NCBI GenBank assembly: GCA_029961685.1
Contig: JARWKL010000016.1
Coordinates: 4,651,207 to 4,715,206 of the forward strand
Reading direction: 5' to 3'
DNA: 64,000 nucleotides
Origin: Aristolochia californica
Lineage: Eukaryota > Streptophyta > Magnoliopsida > Piperales > Aristolochiaceae
In this document: positions 10,901 through 22,600 of the stretch, piece after piece
How positions within the stretch are numbered: position 1 is the first letter of the stretch
Layout of the letters: the number at the start of each line of letters is the position of its first letter
Notes under the pieces: generated by a model
Database searches by the model: none
The model's input: the letters and a program-made list of their open reading frames with translations, nothing else
What the model was told of the DNA's origin: nothing
Program-made: the position numbers and the translations under genes

Positions 10901-13006
10901 TGAAAAAGTATATGGTATTATCTGCAAATTGGAGGAGAGGGATTTTGAAAAGGTAGAGCATGCACTAAATCCAGTTATCCAATCATTCATCTGTCCCAAA
11001 TGCATCAAAGAACACAGTTTCCCCTACAAAGTTGAAAAGGAGAGGAAAAAGGGAGTCACTTTACCTTACATCTCTTAAACCGTTCTTGAGGAAGACAAAG
11101 AACTGCATCTGAGCCGCGCTCTGGATCCCCAGGTTTAAGTGAGCTCTGGGCCAGTTTGCTGAAAGATGGGCCGTCATCCAATTGACTTCCAGGTCCACTC
11201 TTTCTGGGACAGCTGGGACACCAACACATGTGACTGCAGCCTGGCTTCCATCATACACTCTCTCATCTGGGTTTACAAATGGGAAAAAGATGTCCATCAA
11301 GCAGTCTTCTTTTATTGGAAAACTGTATGTTCGTTTGTCTTTTTTTCTGTTTTTAGTTTTAAGTAGAAATGGTTAATTGTAGTGTGCCTGATATTTTCTG
11401 GTCTTTATGGGAGAAATGGATCAATGGGATTATAAATATTGAAGTGTCAGGCACACTGTAGATTATTTTTTTCATAAGTTCTCATTAGTAAGGTTGAAGC
11501 AGTGTTCATTTTTTCAAGTCCATGCAACATTTTTGATTTCTTACTCTAGTCACATGCTAGAGCATCTTTTCTATTTTTCTGTTTAGTGCTGCTAAGGCTA
11601 CTGGATTCTCTTTTGAAGTTCTAATTTTTATATCAGTTGTTATTGTGGTGGTGATGATGATTCCAGGCCAAAAGTCGTTTCACTACAGGAGCTGCTTCAA
11701 GATCCTTTACTTCTACTTCTTTTGATCCTGTCACTAAGAATGAGTTTGAATATGTTAAAGTTGAAAAAAATCCAAAAAAGAAAGGGTACGTTCAGTTGCA
11801 CACAACACATGGAGACTTGAATATAGAGCTTCATTGCGATATCACTCCAAGAGCATGCGAAAACTTTATTACACTTTCAGAACGTGGCTATTATAATGGA
11901 ATAGCATTCCATCGAAGCATTAGGTATTTAAAGAAACAAACTGACTGCGTTTTATTCACTTGTCTTTTTTTAAATTTCTTTTGAATTTGTTGCTGACTTG
12001 CCTTTGTACTCATGTAGGAATTTCATGATTCAAGGCGGCGACCCTACTGGTACTGGTAGAGGAGGGGAGTCCATTTGGGGGAAGCCTTTCAAAGATGAGT
12101 TCAACTCAAAACTGGTTCACTCTGGAAGAGGTGTTGTCAGCATGGCAAATAGTGGACCCCACACAAATGGATCCCAGTTTTTTATCTTGTACAAATCTGC
12201 AAATCATCTCAACTTCAAACACACAGTGTTTGGTGTGGTTGTAGGTGGTATGACCACACTTGCAGCCATGGAAAAGGTCCCTGTAGATGATGATGATCGA
12301 CCTTTGGTACGTGAGATTCTATTGGATAAATTCAAATATTCTCTAGTGTTCACTTAGTGAGGAATTTAGAGGTGGTGGTCATTTAAGTTTACATTGAAAA
12401 CAGGGGGTAGCTTACACTTATTTTGTGTTGCGCAGGAGGAGATAAAGATAAACGGTGTTACTGTGTTTGTTAATCCTTATTCAGAAATGGATGAAGAGGA
12501 GGAAGAAAAAGATGGAGATGACAAGAATGTTAAAGATGATGAAAAGGTAAGCTTCATGCTGCCTGGTAATCCTTGATCTATTTTTGGACAGTTGGTGTGT
12601 TTGAGAAGATCTTCACTTGAACATCACATGAATATCAGGGTGTTTCTGTGCTTTGTCTGCCAACAGAACCCTGTATTTGTTGGCATATGGAGCAAGGATT
12701 GGGGACCTGGGTTACCCCAAGTCTTGAAACACCTAGTTTGCATGGTATTGGATCACTTAGCCTTTTAATTTATTAAGCTGATGCCATTCTTATATACAGG
12801 ATAAGATGGGTTCATGGTATAGCAACCCAGTTGTGCCAACAACTGAATCTGTGGCTATCGGAGGTGGTGTTGGCAAGTATCTGAAAGCACGGAATGCCAA
12901 AACTGAAGCTTCTACAGATGCTCTTGAGCTGGAGGCAAATGGCGTTAATAAGAAAAGGAAAGTCGGTGCTTCAACAACCGAGTTTAAGAACTTCTCTGCA
13001 TGGTAA
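4906..13006 (+). CDS. PUB49: Cyclophilin-type peptidyl-prolyl isomerase with U-box, CYP65/PUB49
   Basis: Eleven exons: 4906-5033, 5120-5182, 5294-5397, 8415-8506, 8654-8743, 8844-8919, 9570-9934, 11667-11923, 12018-12306, 12436-12546 and 12800-13006. All junctions are GT-AG and the phases close to 593 residues, matching the family length of about 595. The N-terminus [15 protein letters not shown] is diagnostic. Residues about 38-130 form the U-box-like domain ([31 protein letters not shown]). Residues about 347-500 are a cyclophilin domain ([45 protein letters not shown]). The C-terminus has an acidic stretch and a KKRKV nuclear-localisation-like motif, ending in FSAW. Known family role: nuclear PPIase with likely E3 ligase activity, linked to spliceosome complexes in other eukaryotes. 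Two introns are large (3.0 and 1.7 kb) and carry retroelements. Confidence 0.96.
5398..8414 (+). other. 3.0-kb intron 3 of PUB49
   Basis: The intron splits Gly codon GAT G|GG of the U-box. It contains the SINE at 5669-5794. The rest is AT-rich. Broken frames around 6600-6790 (-) and 7950-8130 (+, with a [16 protein letters not shown] string) hint at very decayed LINE sequence, but not strongly enough to call. Open frames at 7027-7215 and 7306-7569 show no family resemblance. Confidence 0.55.
5669..5794 (+). mobile_element. tRNA-derived SINE with 8-bp target-site duplication
   Basis: A 126-bp body is flanked by identical 8-mers CAATCTAT (5661-5668 and 5795-5802). Near its 5' end is TTTAGCTCAATGG, fitting a Pol III A box (TRGYNNANNGG). 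About 35 bp further on is GAGTTCAAATT, fitting a degenerate B box. A TG-rich stretch follows, and the body ends with an A-run just before the second duplication. These are the standard marks of a plant tRNA-derived SINE inserted in sense orientation in intron 3 of PUB49. Family is not assigned. Confidence 0.65.
10584..11110 (-). mobile_element. Degenerate LINE reverse-transcriptase fragment
   Basis: Read on the minus strand, the fragment shows a decayed RLRQGDPLSP-like string near 11100-11050 and then [12 protein letters not shown] (ordinarily FADDT in active LINE RT). This is followed by the usual downstream spacing of NW.KCEL.GIN, CK...ITYL..PL and RFERLASWK. The second catalytic Asp of the YADD-type motif is Asn here, and stops interrupt the frame, so it is dead. 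It lies inside intron 7 of PUB49 in antisense orientation to the host gene. Boundaries are approximate. Confidence 0.75.
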
Positions 13007-14418
13007 CAGTGACCAGGCTTGTAATTTCATGGAAGATTCCAAATGCTTGAGATGCTTGGGGGTAGAGAAACCGTCTTGTGGGCTTCCAAAATCGTATTAG
13101 GATTTGGGAGGGCATATTTAGTGCTTCATGTATCTATATTGTACAATAAGATGCACATAGCGATCACCATTCCTGAAAGCAGGTTCAGGTTTTCTACTCT
13201 TTCTGAGGATTGAGAACCTCGACAGAAGCTGATTTGCAAAGTGGTTCATGATAGCTGTGACTAGGTAACTATAGCTCCACTAGAATCCTGAGCGAGTTTG
13301 CTCGTGCTTGTAACATGCCCAAACAGAACTGAATCTAACAGCTACAAAAAACGTCACTGTATGAAACTTTCATCTGCGGTGGATTTTGATGCCAGACTTT
13401 TTTATGACAATATTCAGTTACAACGTGACCCATTACTGCGTATTCTATTGCTGTAGCGAAGCCGGACGGTAAACAGGAGACACAGGTAAGGAATTGAGAA
13501 GCTTGCTGACTTGCTTCTAACCGAGAATGATCCAGGTTGAACCTTAATGAGGATTTTGGGCATTCAAGAACCTTAATCAATTGCCAAAATGTCTGTGAAT
13601 ACTCTTAATTATTGTGTTTTAGTAAAACATCAATAATTGTAGTAATTCGTGATTTTTATGACATTTTTTGTTCTTGAATAATTTTCCTTCCTTGCCCTTG
13701 GTAGAGGATTGGATTGATCATTTTTAAATTTTAGATAGCTTGCATTAGTAGATTTGCAGGGAATCCTACAGAAAATCCGCGTCCATACTTCTCTGTATAT
13801 TGATCATAAGGAAGAAGCTTTCGGTGAAAGTCTTCTCTGACCTTTCTTATCGCATTGTCCTTCAGCACTGAAAACTCACCCTACCACGTCCTTGGATTCA
13901 AAGCATTTGCTCCCCTTTACTACCTCTTCTTGCTAATGGTCGAGCTTTCAAAGTGGAATCCAACTTGAAGGCTGTTTTTTTGTCCCTCGCCGATACGACT
14001 TTCGCCAAAATTTTCCAGCTACCCACTTTACAGTCGGGTGCTCACTGGATTTTCTGAAACTTCGCTGCATCAACCGTCCACCCACTTCCTCCATGAAAAG
14101 AAAACAAACTTCGGAAAGAAAGCATCATGGAAAGCTATGAGCGCTGCTTCACGGTTCTTTATCTGGGTGGTCACGATTTTGGTTTATCAATGATCACTCG
14201 ATACGATACGGTATTTGTCTGCATTGTGATTGAAAAGGTGACAGGAGAAACTCCCGTATACTTTTCCATGTAGCAACTTTTCTGCAAAAGTTGTGGGGAA
14301 GGGACGACCCTGCATCACCAAACAACAACGAACAGTCCCATGGCAGCCGACTCCCGTTGAAAGCTTAAAAACTCTCCCCAATTTGCCACCACCAGACATT
14401 CATTTGGAATATCTGAAA

Positions 14419-14607
14419 CTGAAAATTGACATCAACAAGCAGATTTATTAATTCCCTATGATTATAATGCGGTAACTTCAATTATTTACCTTCGAAATCA
14501 CAGCCAGCAGAGCTGAAAGTTGACATCAACAAGCAGATATATTAATTCCCTGTGATTATAATGCAGATAATTTCAATTATTTACCTTCGAAATCACAGCC
14601 AGCAGAG
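14419..14607. repeat. Two-copy tandem repeat, about 95-bp unit
   Basis: Copy 1 (14419-14512) and copy 2 (14513-14607) both start CTGAAA(A/G)TTGACATCAA and end CACAGCCAGCAGAG, differing at only a handful of positions. They are head to tail with no spacer, so this is a fairly recent local duplication in the region upstream of SHR. Confidence 0.85.
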
Positions 14608-14803
14608 ATAGATTGAATTGCCTACACCTCCATAGCCTTCTGGGTTCAACTTTAATTTAATAAAGCTTTCTGTCATTAGTTTATAGCTTCTTTACACAAA
14701 ATCAGTTCAAAAGAATTAACAATCAGATCATGTCTGCGACCTTCCATTAGTGCCTGCCTCATACTCCAATTTAGAATTGTCAAATGAACCCAAACAAACA
14801 AAC

Positions 14804-14835
<32 letters not shown>

Positions 14836-16503
14836 AAGGTGGGGGACCTCAAACCCACATTCCCGGCATTTCCACAGAAAGGAAAAAGATGATTCCGGCA
14901 AGACCATGTTTTTTCCTATAAATCCAAACTCATCATCATGTCCCATACCTTCTCCGTTTTTAAAAAAAACTCAGTTATGTACAGCTTTCCTAATCCAAAG
15001 ATAATTCTATTGTTGTTGTGGCAATGACGTTTCATCTACCATGACTTGCTGTTATTGAGGTTCTAGAGACTCATACTTGCCTCTCTAATCTTAAAAGTTT
15101 GGTTCCTAATACAGTCTTGAACTTTCACATTTGCAAAACTTAAACAGTGATTACCTATTTAATAAGCCTCAAGAGAGCTGTTGTTTGGCAATAACAAGTG
15201 CAAGAATGAGTCTAGGAGAGGACAGAACAGTCCCAAAGAATTTTTTCATGCCCTAGATTCCCCCTGACCCACAAACCCAATACCATCTGGGTGCGAGGGC
15301 CTGTCTTTCTTTGGAATCAGAGGAAGTGGGGAAGCTCTAGGGACACAGAAATGATAACCTCCAAGAAACAAGGGACAAGGAAACCAGGCATGAATTCCTT
15401 CTAATGATTGAAGGAGACCTATTAAAGGAAAAACCCTAGGACCTAAACAAAGAAAAAAACAAGGAAATACACCAACAGGCAGATTTTATGGGTAATGTAA
15501 CGCAGGATTGTTTGTAGCTATTAAGCGACATACAATCTAGACATTTTCTTGCAGAGAAGATGATTCTGAAGATGACCCACGAAATGGAAAGAGCTGCTTT
15601 TCGTGTTCTTGAGATAAGAGAGAGAGGGTGGGGAGAAGAGAAGTATGGAAATGGAGGGTCATATTTTGCCTGGTGTCTGGAGAGTTTTATTGTGGATTGC
15701 AGAGAGAGAGGAAGCATGCCCTGGGGGCTCAGAAAAGAGTGTAAAAGTATTAAAAAACAATTGATGATCAAAGTAGAGGAGGGAATGTAGATGCCAATAA
15801 TAACATGTGTGGGTTGAAATGGCATAGAAAAGAGAAAAGGAAGGGAATTTTGGCAGAGTTTGGAGAGGGATTAGGCGGCAAATAGGGAATATCAAGGATG
15901 GAGTGGTGATGGTGGGTTTGATGATGATGATGCACGCTGAGGCAGCTTTTCTGACCTTCATCTCCTTTCGCTCCCCATGGCACGCCTGCTCCCACTCTCT
16001 CTCTCTATGTCTCTGTACTGTAGTCTATCCTCTCCCTCTCAGTTTCTCTCTCTACCCTACAACCATGAACCACCAGGCCAAGATATAGATATTATATTTT
16101 ATAAGCATCTCCTTCCTTTTCGTATCCTTGTATACTCTCCTTTTTTGTCAGATATAAAAACTCCTAATCTCCAGAAAAAAAAAACTGTATCAGTCTCAGT
16201 CAATCAATCCTCCCTAAAATTTTGTAAGGCACTCCAAAGAAAGCATTCCCCCGCATAGAAAGAAAGAAAACATCCCACTGATTTCTCATCGATTACACCA
16301 AAAAGAAAGGTGGAAAGAGAAGTACCCCACTGAGATTCCAGCTTTCTTTCTCTCTTTCTCTCTCTGAGAGGCTCGACGTTAAAAACCCAACTAAAATCCA
16401 GTTTAAAGATCCTCGAATCATCTCTCTCCCGCGTCCCTCTTTCTACTCCGCTGTCAAAAGCACAAAAGACCAGTCCCCCATACCCAAAAGCTTCTCTTCT
16501 TAC

Positions 16504-16541
16504 ATGGGTTGTTGATGTTGCTGTTGTTGAGGTGTGTTTAG
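16504..16541 (+). promoter_or_regulatory. Two overlapping mini-uORFs just upstream of the SHR start
   Basis: ATG GGT TGT TGA (16504-16515) overlaps by one base a second ORF (16515-16541; eight codons and TAG) through a TGATG junction. The second stop lies four bases before the SHR ATG at 16546. If this part of the leader is unspliced, a scanning ribosome would meet both before the main start. The uORFs are read directly from the sequence; any regulatory effect is inference. Confidence 0.5.
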
Positions 16542-16545
16542 TTAA

Positions 16546-18024
16546 ATGGATACCTTGTTCAGGTTAGTCAGTCTTCAATCAGATCAGTCTTACAACTCCA
16601 GCAGGACCTCGAGCAGCTCTAGATCGTCCAAACACCCACAGCAACCGGAGTGCTATGAGCTTTTCATGGACGAAGATGACTTCTCTTCATCTTCTTCAAG
16701 GAACTTCTTCCCCGAGTACCAAAGCCAACAGCAGCCCTCGTCTGCAACTGCGAGTACTGCTCCAACCAACACTAGCACCACCAGCCACTTAACCCATCTG
16801 TCCCGTCCGGAGCTCGTCCTAGAGTCGTCGCCGGACCTGAACATGGAATTCATCTCCTCCACGTCCGGCAAGTGGGCCAGAGACCTCCTGCTAGAGTGCG
16901 CACGTGCCGTCGCCAATAAGAACAGTGCACGTGTGCAGCAGTTGATGTGGATGCTCAATGAGCTAGGCTCTCCTTACGGGGACACCGAGCAGAAGCTCGC
17001 CTCCTCTTTCCTGCAGGCTCTTTTCTGCCGGATGACCGACTCCGGTGAGCGGTGTTACCGAACTTTGACGTCGGCGTCGGAGAAGACGTGCTCTTTCGAC
17101 TCCACCCGGAAGATGGTGCTCAAGTTCCAGGAGGTGAGCCCTTGGACCACCTTCGGACACGTCGCCTGCAATGGTGCAATCCTGGAAGCCTTCGAGGGGG
17201 AGTCGAAACTCCACATTGTGGACATCAGCAACACCTACTGCACCCAGTGGCCGACGCTGTTGGAGGCCCTCGCGACGCGGAACGACGACACGCCGCACCT
17301 CCGCCTCACCACCCTCGTCGCCACCAGAGCTACCGGCGCCGTGCACAAAGTCATGAAGGAGATTGGCAGCCGCATGGAAAAGTTCGCGCGACTCATGGGT
17401 GTCCCCTTCAAGTTCAACGCCCTCCACCACGCCGGTGACCTCTCCGACTTGAATTTCGACGACCTGGACATCAGAGAAGACGAGGCCCTCGCCGTGAACT
17501 GCGTCGGGACGCTCCACACCATCGCCTCCGGCGGCGGCCGAGACAGCGTCCTCGCAGCCATCCGGAGACTACGTCCCAAGATCGTGACCATCGTCGAAGA
17601 CGAGGCCGATCTCGACGTGGGCGCCGACGGTGACCACTTTTTATCAGGCTTCCAGGAGTGCTTGAGGTGGTTCTCCCTCTACCTGGAGTCATTAGACGAG
17701 AGCTTCCCCCGAACAAGCAACGAGCGTCTCATGCTAGAACGCGCGGCGGGGCGGGCGCTCGTGGACCTCATCGCCTGCTCACCATCCGACTCAGACGAGC
17801 GTCGGGAGACGGCCGCCCGATGGTCGAGACGGCTGCGAGGTGAGGGCCTCACTCCCGCCCCATTCAGCAGCGACGTAGAGGACGACGTGCGAGCCCTCCT
17901 AAGGCGTTACCAAGAAGGGTGGTCGATGACGTCCCCCGGCGGTAGCGAAGAGGACGGTGACCCCGGAATCTTCCTGGCGTGGAAGGACCAGCCGGTGGTG
18001 TGGGCCAGCGCATGGAAGCTGTGA
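16546..18024 (+). CDS. SHR: SHORT-ROOT orthologue, GRAS-family transcription regulator
   Basis: A single uninterrupted exon encodes 492 residues, the expected intronless form and a length close to known SHR proteins. The start [11 protein letters not shown] matches the SHR N-terminus. Residues about 20-100 are a Ser/Gln/Thr-rich variable region. The GRAS domain runs from about 106: leucine-rich region I ([14 protein letters not shown]), the VHIID-type motif LHIVDIS at about 222, a PFYRE-type region with [16 protein letters not shown] at about 373, and the SAW end ([14 protein letters not shown]) as the final residues. Known role: SHR moves from the stele to the adjacent layer, partners with SCARECROW, and specifies endodermis and asymmetric division. 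GC content is visibly much higher than in neighbouring genes, and this produces long shadow frames on the other strand. Two mini-uORFs precede the start. Confidence 0.95.
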   Translation: MDTLFRLVSLQSDQSYNSSRTSSSSRSSKHPQQPECYELFMDEDDFSSSSSRNFFPEYQSQQQPSSATASTAPTNTSTTSHLTHLSRPELVLESSPDLNMEFISSTSGKWARDLLLECARAVANKNSARVQQLMWMLNELGSPYGDTEQKLASSFLQALFCRMTDSGERCYRTLTSASEKTCSFDSTRKMVLKFQEVSPWTTFGHVACNGAILEAFEGESKLHIVDISNTYCTQWPTLLEALATRNDDTPHLRLTTLVATRATGAVHKVMKEIGSRMEKFARLMGVPFKFNALHHAGDLSDLNFDDLDIREDEALAVNCVGTLHTIASGGGRDSVLAAIRRLRPKIVTIVEDEADLDVGADGDHFLSGFQECLRWFSLYLESLDESFPRTSNERLMLERAAGRALVDLIACSPSDSDERRETAARWSRRLRGEGLTPAPFSSDVEDDVRALLRRYQEGWSMTSPGGSEEDGDPGIFLAWKDQPVVWASAWKL

Positions 18025-19688
18025 AGATTAGACGAAATACGATCGTCAAGTCAGTGCCCAGCACGTGCAAGGGTGTGAAAGTGGAGCGTGCCAAAGGAGA
18101 TGGAATCTGATTGAGGAAAATGTTAAAGAGAGAGAGAGAGAGATGAGAGGCAAGAAAATGGAGGAAAGAAAAAAGGGAAGAGAAGAAGAGCTTCAAATAG
18201 AATACTGAAAAAAACCATTATTTAGTATTGCTGTTATTTTCATCGGTATTGACATTTCACGGTAGAGAGAGAAAGAGAGGCATGCAGATTCTTAGAGAGA
18301 GAGAGAGAGAGAGGGGTCATTTTCTACTTACAATTCTAAATTTTTTGTTTGAATATGATTGTTTATAAAAATGGGATTGATGTTAGGAATTGTGATGAAT
18401 GAAGCTAAAGGGGAGTGTTTTCTGAGTGTTAATTGTGGGAGAGATTGTCCTGGAGCAAAGAAAGGAATACGAATCTAAAGAGAGAGAATCTGAGAAAGGG
18501 AAAAGAAGGGGTGGTGATGGGTGTTTTGCCTTTTTTGTCTGGTGAATTGGGAGGCATTTGGAGGGACCCTTTTCAAACTCCCCACCACCAACACCACCCA
18601 GAATGTCTCTTCTTTCTTTTGCATTTCCACATGCACATAGTGGGAGCTGCTTTTTCAGGCTTGTTTTTACAGCTTAGTCTTTGACTAGACTCATCGTCCC
18701 CACTCTCTCTCTCTCTCTCTCTCTCTTTATTTTAGCCATGGCGAAACATCATCTTTGTCCAAACCGCCGGTTTCTCCGTCACTCGCGTCGACTGCTAAGA
18801 TGAATTCCCCGCGTCCAACAAACGTATCCCGACAAGAGATGATTCAACTGTTCAACCACTAAGTCAGTCCATCAAAATGACCCCCGACCCACTAAGAACC
18901 ACTAAGAACCATTAATTAAATTAAGGTTGGTTAGGTTTGATGGAGATGACACGCCTCATCGGAGGAAATTTTGTCTGCTATGGAGCTGTGAGTGAAATGC
19001 ACAAAGATGTCACGGTCTTGCATTTCTTTAAAACCCTTATCTGCAACTTCTGAGCATGTATCTGGGGATGCCATTAAGACTAAGATATTAAAAAAGAAAG
19101 GAAGGGAGGAAAAGAACAAATCAATGTTATCAAACCTGCCCAAGTTATCAAATTGGTCAAGTGGTGGAGTCTAGTCCAACTGGTTTAACTACTAAAACGT
19201 CTCTCAATCTCTCCCTTCTGTTAGCAGATGAAGGTGTTGTTTGCTGTCCAATATTGTCTATTACCTGCTTTATTCAATTTTTCACTAAAACTTCCACCCT
19301 GTGATGCTAACATAATAGAGGAATTGCAGGAACAGAACACTTCCCTGCTGCTTGAGCATTCTGCAGTCTGATTCCTTTAATGGCATCATTTTGTCACCAC
19401 ACGAACAGCCATTTTGAATTAGACAATATATACGAAAAAAACAAACCGATGGTATTTAAGTTATTGCTTATGATCATTTAAGAAAAAGAAAAGAGTTCTT
19501 AATATTATATTAAATTGCCTGACCTTCACCCATCTTAAGTGTACAAAAGTTTATATGATACAAAGGTAAAGTGGTGAGGATAAAATTCCAATATAGAAAT
19601 GGAGGACAGCAGATATAGTTACACAGAAAAAATTAGCAAATATGTATCCTAATAACCATTTTTTTGTTGAACCTACAGGGAGGAACAA
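18025..19688. other. SHR 3' region and spacer with GA/CT microsatellites
   Basis: This holds (AG)n at about 18127-18142 and 18294-18314 and (CT)n at about 18702-18727, with AT-rich sequence beyond 19380. No supported gene was seen; the frames at 18433-18684 and 18931-19174 have no family features. Confidence 0.55.
18702..18727. repeat. (CT)n microsatellite
   Basis: About 13 uninterrupted CT dinucleotides occur downstream of SHR. Its complement motif (AG)n recurs at 18127-18142 and 18294-18314, all within 0.7 kb of the SHR stop codon. Confidence 0.85.
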
Positions 19689-22600
19689 CTAAGCATAAAG
19701 TTTATTCCAGCCCTCCGGGAGCCTCCACCTTTTATGCCAGTATACAGATACCCTAGACCACAATGGGAAACCAAAATTGTACTCTAGGGGTTCATCAGCT
19801 GCACCCCCCACAGTCAGGGGCAACCAGACATACCTTGAATCCTTCAAATCTGCAGGATTCCATCGATCCGCCATAAAAATAAAAAAATCAGGAATCCCAG
19901 CAACTGGGAGCACAAAAGTGCTCTGAGAGAAAAATGTGGTTGATTTGAATATCTTATTACCCGCTATACATGGGTTTCCCATTGTCTCCCACGGCCCCAT
20001 GATGGACTCAGCTGCATGGGCCAATGCTTCATTTGGCGCCCATCCCGTGCACCCTGAAGTGATCATGTAGTAAGTGCCTTGGTGCTTGAAAACAGCAGGT
20101 GCTTCTCTATGTTGACCCACTAAGATTCTTCTCATCACCCTTGTGACATCAAGATAATCATCAGTTAGTGGTCCAATATGAAGTTCACTGTTGTCCTCTG
20201 ATGAATAGATGAGATATGCTGTTCCATCATCATCCTTAAACATGGTCATGTCCCTGCTATCGAACCCATGGGGACGCTTGCTGTACAGATATTCAAAGGG
20301 GCCTGTTGGTGAATCACTAACTGCCACACCCACTGAGGCTTTCGTATAGTTGCCGTCATCTATGTGCATCCACATTACATATTTCCCTGTCTTATCATTA
20401 TAGATAACTTTAGGCCTCTCCAGTACATTGGTTTTGTAGAGGTCATGCATTGAATTTTCTTCTTCTCCTGCTAACACAATTCCCTCATGCTTCCATGTCC
20501 ACAAGTCCTGAGAAGAGTAGCAACTGACTCCAATAATGTCAACCTAAACCAAAAAATAATTCATCACCTAAGTAAGAGAGTTAACTGGAACAGAAAACAG
20601 TTTGTTGCAAAACAATTAAAAAAAATAAAAAGGCAAGTACAAAGATTTACCCTTTTGAACTACAATAAGAACAATTCAAATATCGTGTGTGCATTAGAAT
20701 GATCTCAAAAATTATGGACATTGCTGATACTTACAGAGTAGTACGATAGTCTCGTAGTTTATGTCCAGATTTCAAGTTTACAAAAAGAAGAATTCAACTA
20801 GGCAGACACATGCAACCCTTCCTTGGAAATAAGAAATTTAGCTTCCTACATCTTAGTCTCTACAGTATTATACCAAACAAGACAATGAAGTTCCTTGGTA
20901 TAAATTGAACAATTTGATCTTAACACCCCACACAAACTCTGCAGGTTAATGTTTATGGATCCTTAGCCAGGGCCAAGGGAGGAAGGTTACATCAGCTTGG
21001 TTGACAACCAATGTAAAACCTTTCTCTTGTTCTGGTTTAGATTAAGTGAATTTTCTTACACTACCAAAGAAAGAAAATAATGCAGTCCACTCAAACAAGA
21101 GGCCAGCAGCAAAAGAAGAAAAATCAAAGAACACACAAGAAACAAGAAAAACAGTGGAAGAAGTGAAATAAGTCCTAAGAGTGAGCAATAAAGAGTGAGT
21201 GACACTCCATCCCATCCCTATGTATAGAATTCACAGCTTGGTTAGCAAAGTGCTGTGTTTGGATACAAGTGATAAACAGAGCATGTGTAAGGTCTTGCAT
21301 ATCTTCAAAGAAAAGGGGAAGATGCCAAGAGGGATCTAAACATGGGCACATGAACCAATGGCCACTTTGGAGTTGACTTCAACATGAAATGGCAAGGAGA
21401 AGGTCATCTTATAAATCTGGGAGGGGTATAAACTCAACCATAATAGAAGCCATCGTGCCCAGAAGGCTCAAATAGGAGAGCAGTAAACTACCATAATGAT
21501 CGTTACAAATAATCCATGTAGGCTGAAGGACAGCCCAAGAACTTTCATCAAAATCCAGCCATAAGATATTCAGAAGGGCACAAAAAGCCATACATCCTGA
21601 ATCAATTGGAAAAAATGAACAGTAATCTCCCTCCAATTCCAACAAATCACAGAACCGCCGACATGGCTGCACTCAGGGTAAGGACCAACCCAAGAAACAG
21701 TTTGATGAAGCACCTCCTCAATTAACCAACCAACTTAGTCCGTTATGGGAGTTCTTTATTTGAGAGCAATGCAAAGAGAGAATATATTAAGAGAGTTAAA
21801 AAAACTAGCATGATGTAAAGGAAAAAAGGAAAAAAGGAAAAAAAAAAAAAAAAGAGCAAAGGACCACAAGTCCAACAAAAAAAATACAAGCAACTGAGAC
21901 AAAAAGGTCAAACAGGAAAACAGGTGTCAACAATGAGATGTTGCTGGTAACATTTTCCCTAGCCAATAAGTCCTAATGCCATTAATGCTTCTAAGTCAAT
22001 GATTCTATGTCACCAACAATGAACTACATAAATCTTCAATTTCGTCAAAAATAGTTGAAGAAGGATGGGTGGGGGGTGGAGGAGGTATGGAATTCCATGT
22101 AGAAGCACTACCGATCACAAAAGCCAAGTCCCCAGGCCCTAAAGAAGGGTCCTAAGCTCAGCCAGTGTAGATTCACAGTGACCAAAAGATCAGAGAACAA
22201 TGAGAACACTACCTATCTAGTCCGAATGACATTCAAAATAATTCCCACATTGATCCAGGGTTACAAGATTCCAACCAGTCCAAGATCGCTGCCAGAGCTA
22301 GTATCTAAATTCAGCTGCAGCCAACCCTGAGGATGAGTAGACCAGGTTGTCATATTAAGATTACAATGGTTAGCTGAGTTAATTACAAAGTTCCAATTCC
22401 TTCTAATAACAGAGCCAGGAAGATAGGAGTTTCTGAACCTCCAGACACATGAGAATATGAGAGAGATGGACTCTATCACTTAAAGGGTTCATCCCAGTAT
22501 ATTTCTTCTGCATTTCATGTAGATGGTACACCCTTCTTGTGGCATCTTTGACTAGGTTATCCTTCACTGGCTGAGTTATCTTAGTTAATTCCTATCTTGC

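Larger units (their letters stand above)
13007..16545. other. 3.5-kb spacer between PUB49 and SHR, including the SHR promoter and leader
   Basis: The left part is the PUB49 3' region. A 95-bp tandem duplication sits at 14419-14607 and an A-run at about 14803-14832. From about 15560 to 16545 the top strand becomes CT-rich, typical of plant promoters and 5' leaders, with a TATA-like TATATTTTATAAG near 16091-16103. Frames at 13335-13580, 14187-14399 and 15436-15995 overlap each other on both strands and resemble no protein I know, so they are not called as genes. Confidence 0.55.

Noticed and set aside
15436..16258. Overlapping frames upstream of SHR
   Set aside because: They occur on both strands in CT/GA-rich promoter and leader sequence and resemble no known protein.
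16653..17843. Long open frames on the minus strand and in other plus frames within SHR
   Set aside because: They are shadows of the GC-rich SHR coding sequence and have no family resemblance.
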